Shown: one piece after another, positions 63,432 to 64,000 of the stretch
How positions within the stretch are numbered: the stretch's first letter is position 1
Layout of the letters: each line of letters begins with the position of its first letter
Assembly (NCBI GenBank): GCA_002503825.1
Contig: DASP01000005.1
Coordinates: 186,001-250,000, forward strand
Direction: 5' to 3'
Source: Methanoregulaceae archaeon UBA467
GTDB lineage: Archaea; Halobacteriota; Methanomicrobia; Methanomicrobiales; Methanospirillaceae
Length of the DNA stretch: 64,000 bases
The notes under the pieces: generated by a model
The model's input: only the letters and a program-made list of their open reading frames with translations
What the model was told of the DNA's origin: nothing
Database searches by the model: none
Translations under genes and position numbers: made by a program

Positions 63432-64000
63432 TTGGGCGAGAACTACCGGATGTCCAGTCCACGACTCCCGATATCCGCATCAACCTGACGCGTGTCGGGG
63501 TAAAGAACGTAAAGAAACTTGTCGAAGTATCCAGGCCTGACAAGAGACCTGTTATATTCATATCAAATTTTGATGTGTTTGTTGACCTCCCGGGAAGCCT
63601 GAAGGGAGCCAATCTCTCCAGGAACTTTGAGGTCATTGACGAGGTACTTCAGCAGGCTATCGACGGCGATGTAAAGGAGATAGAAGACCTCTGCAGCGTG
63701 GTCGCACGAAAACTGCTCGACCGGCATGAATATGCCGACCGTACAGAAGTCCTGATGAAGAGCCAGTTCATGGTAAAGCGCGAGACTCCCGTCTCGCATA
63801 CCAGCTGCCACGAAGTCGTAAAAGTGCATGCCCGTGCCGTGGCGCAGAGGACATTCCGGGACCCGATCGTTCGTAAGAGCATCGGTGCCGAAGTAACGGG
63901 AATGACTGCCTGTCCCTGCGCACAGAATATCATGAAGGAACGGGCAGTGTATGTCCTTCAGGACCTCGGCGTCGAAGATGCAATAATTGAGAATTTCCTT
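63432..64000 (+). CDS. mptA: GTP cyclohydrolase MptA, 5' frame problem, 3' end outside window
   Basis: A FolE2-type metal-dependent GTP cyclohydrolase, first enzyme of tetrahydromethanopterin synthesis. From 63440 the frame reads ELPDVQSTTPDIRINLTRVG and continues through SHTSCHEVVKVHARAVAQR and the metal ligand region MTACPCAQ, as in MptA. No ATG, GTG or TTG is in this frame between its TGA at 63401 and the coding part. TTG at 63432 (AGGT eight bases upstream) is one base out of frame. Either a base is missing in the sequence or a frameshift/rare start is used. About 190 residues are present. Confidence 0.85.

Overview
The window is chromosomal DNA from a hydrogenotrophic methanogenic archaeon, most likely of the order Methanomicrobiales. 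The evidence is two F420-dependent C1 enzymes (mtd, mer), a Tfx-type regulator, a GTP cyclohydrolase MptA for methanopterin, an NrpR-type nitrogen regulator, a DUF3821-type surface protein with a sorting tail, archaeal ribosomal protein order, and archaeal SRP RNA. No species can be named from the sequence alone. I see no insertion sequence, prophage, integrase, CRISPR array or rRNA gene.

Region 1 (1-1470): a truncated metallo-beta-lactamase gene and a small secreted repeat protein with a dockerin-like end. Region 2 (1467-15775, all minus strand): the ribosomal protein superoperon, read from rpl3 to rps/rpl genes, then secY, adkA, an EMC3-like membrane protein and cmk. It ends in a hairpin plus T-run terminator, and a 700-base, hairpin-rich stretch lies upstream of rpl3. 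Region 3 (16489-20463): tfx diverging from mtd, then a GalT-like gene and mer, which starts with TTG. Region 4 (20960-23877): a divergent FtsZ/tubulin-like protein facing a dcd-nrpR operon, then tRNA-Arg. Region 5 (24062-30130): a membrane-anchored beta-domain protein, AMP phosphorylase and the large DUF3821 surface protein.

Region 6 (30415-41384): thymidylate synthase, tRNA-Gln, a TIM-barrel protein, the nop5-fibrillarin pair, a lone TctA-type permease, hemD, cbf5, tRNA-Ser, an orphan DNA methyltransferase joined to iorAB, tRNA-Ile and two small unknown genes. Region 7 (41709-52600): a tRNA methylthiotransferase, the nadX-nadA-nadC operon, HEAT-repeat and nuclease-like genes, an OB-fold protein divergent from two small regulators across a perfect palindrome, a PLD protein, a probable mfnE, a zinc-finger protein with aEF1B, malate dehydrogenase and the SRP RNA. 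Region 8 (52601-64000): a zinc-ribbon methyltransferase, tRNA-CAU and tRNA-Asn, a five-gene neighbourhood of two M24 peptidases, an AAA ATPase and a PhnP-like hydrolase, rpoL, aIF2-beta fused to TRAM, purL, a candidate unannotated RNA, ilvC and the 5' part of mptA, whose reading frame appears broken at the start.

Most genes are housekeeping. The parts that deserve a second look are the candidate noncoding RNA at 61988-62205, the mptA start, the unusual FtsZ-like protein, the 23-bp palindrome at 47890-47912, the peptidase/ATPase cluster and the structured leaders of the ribosomal operon and of the FtsZ-like gene.
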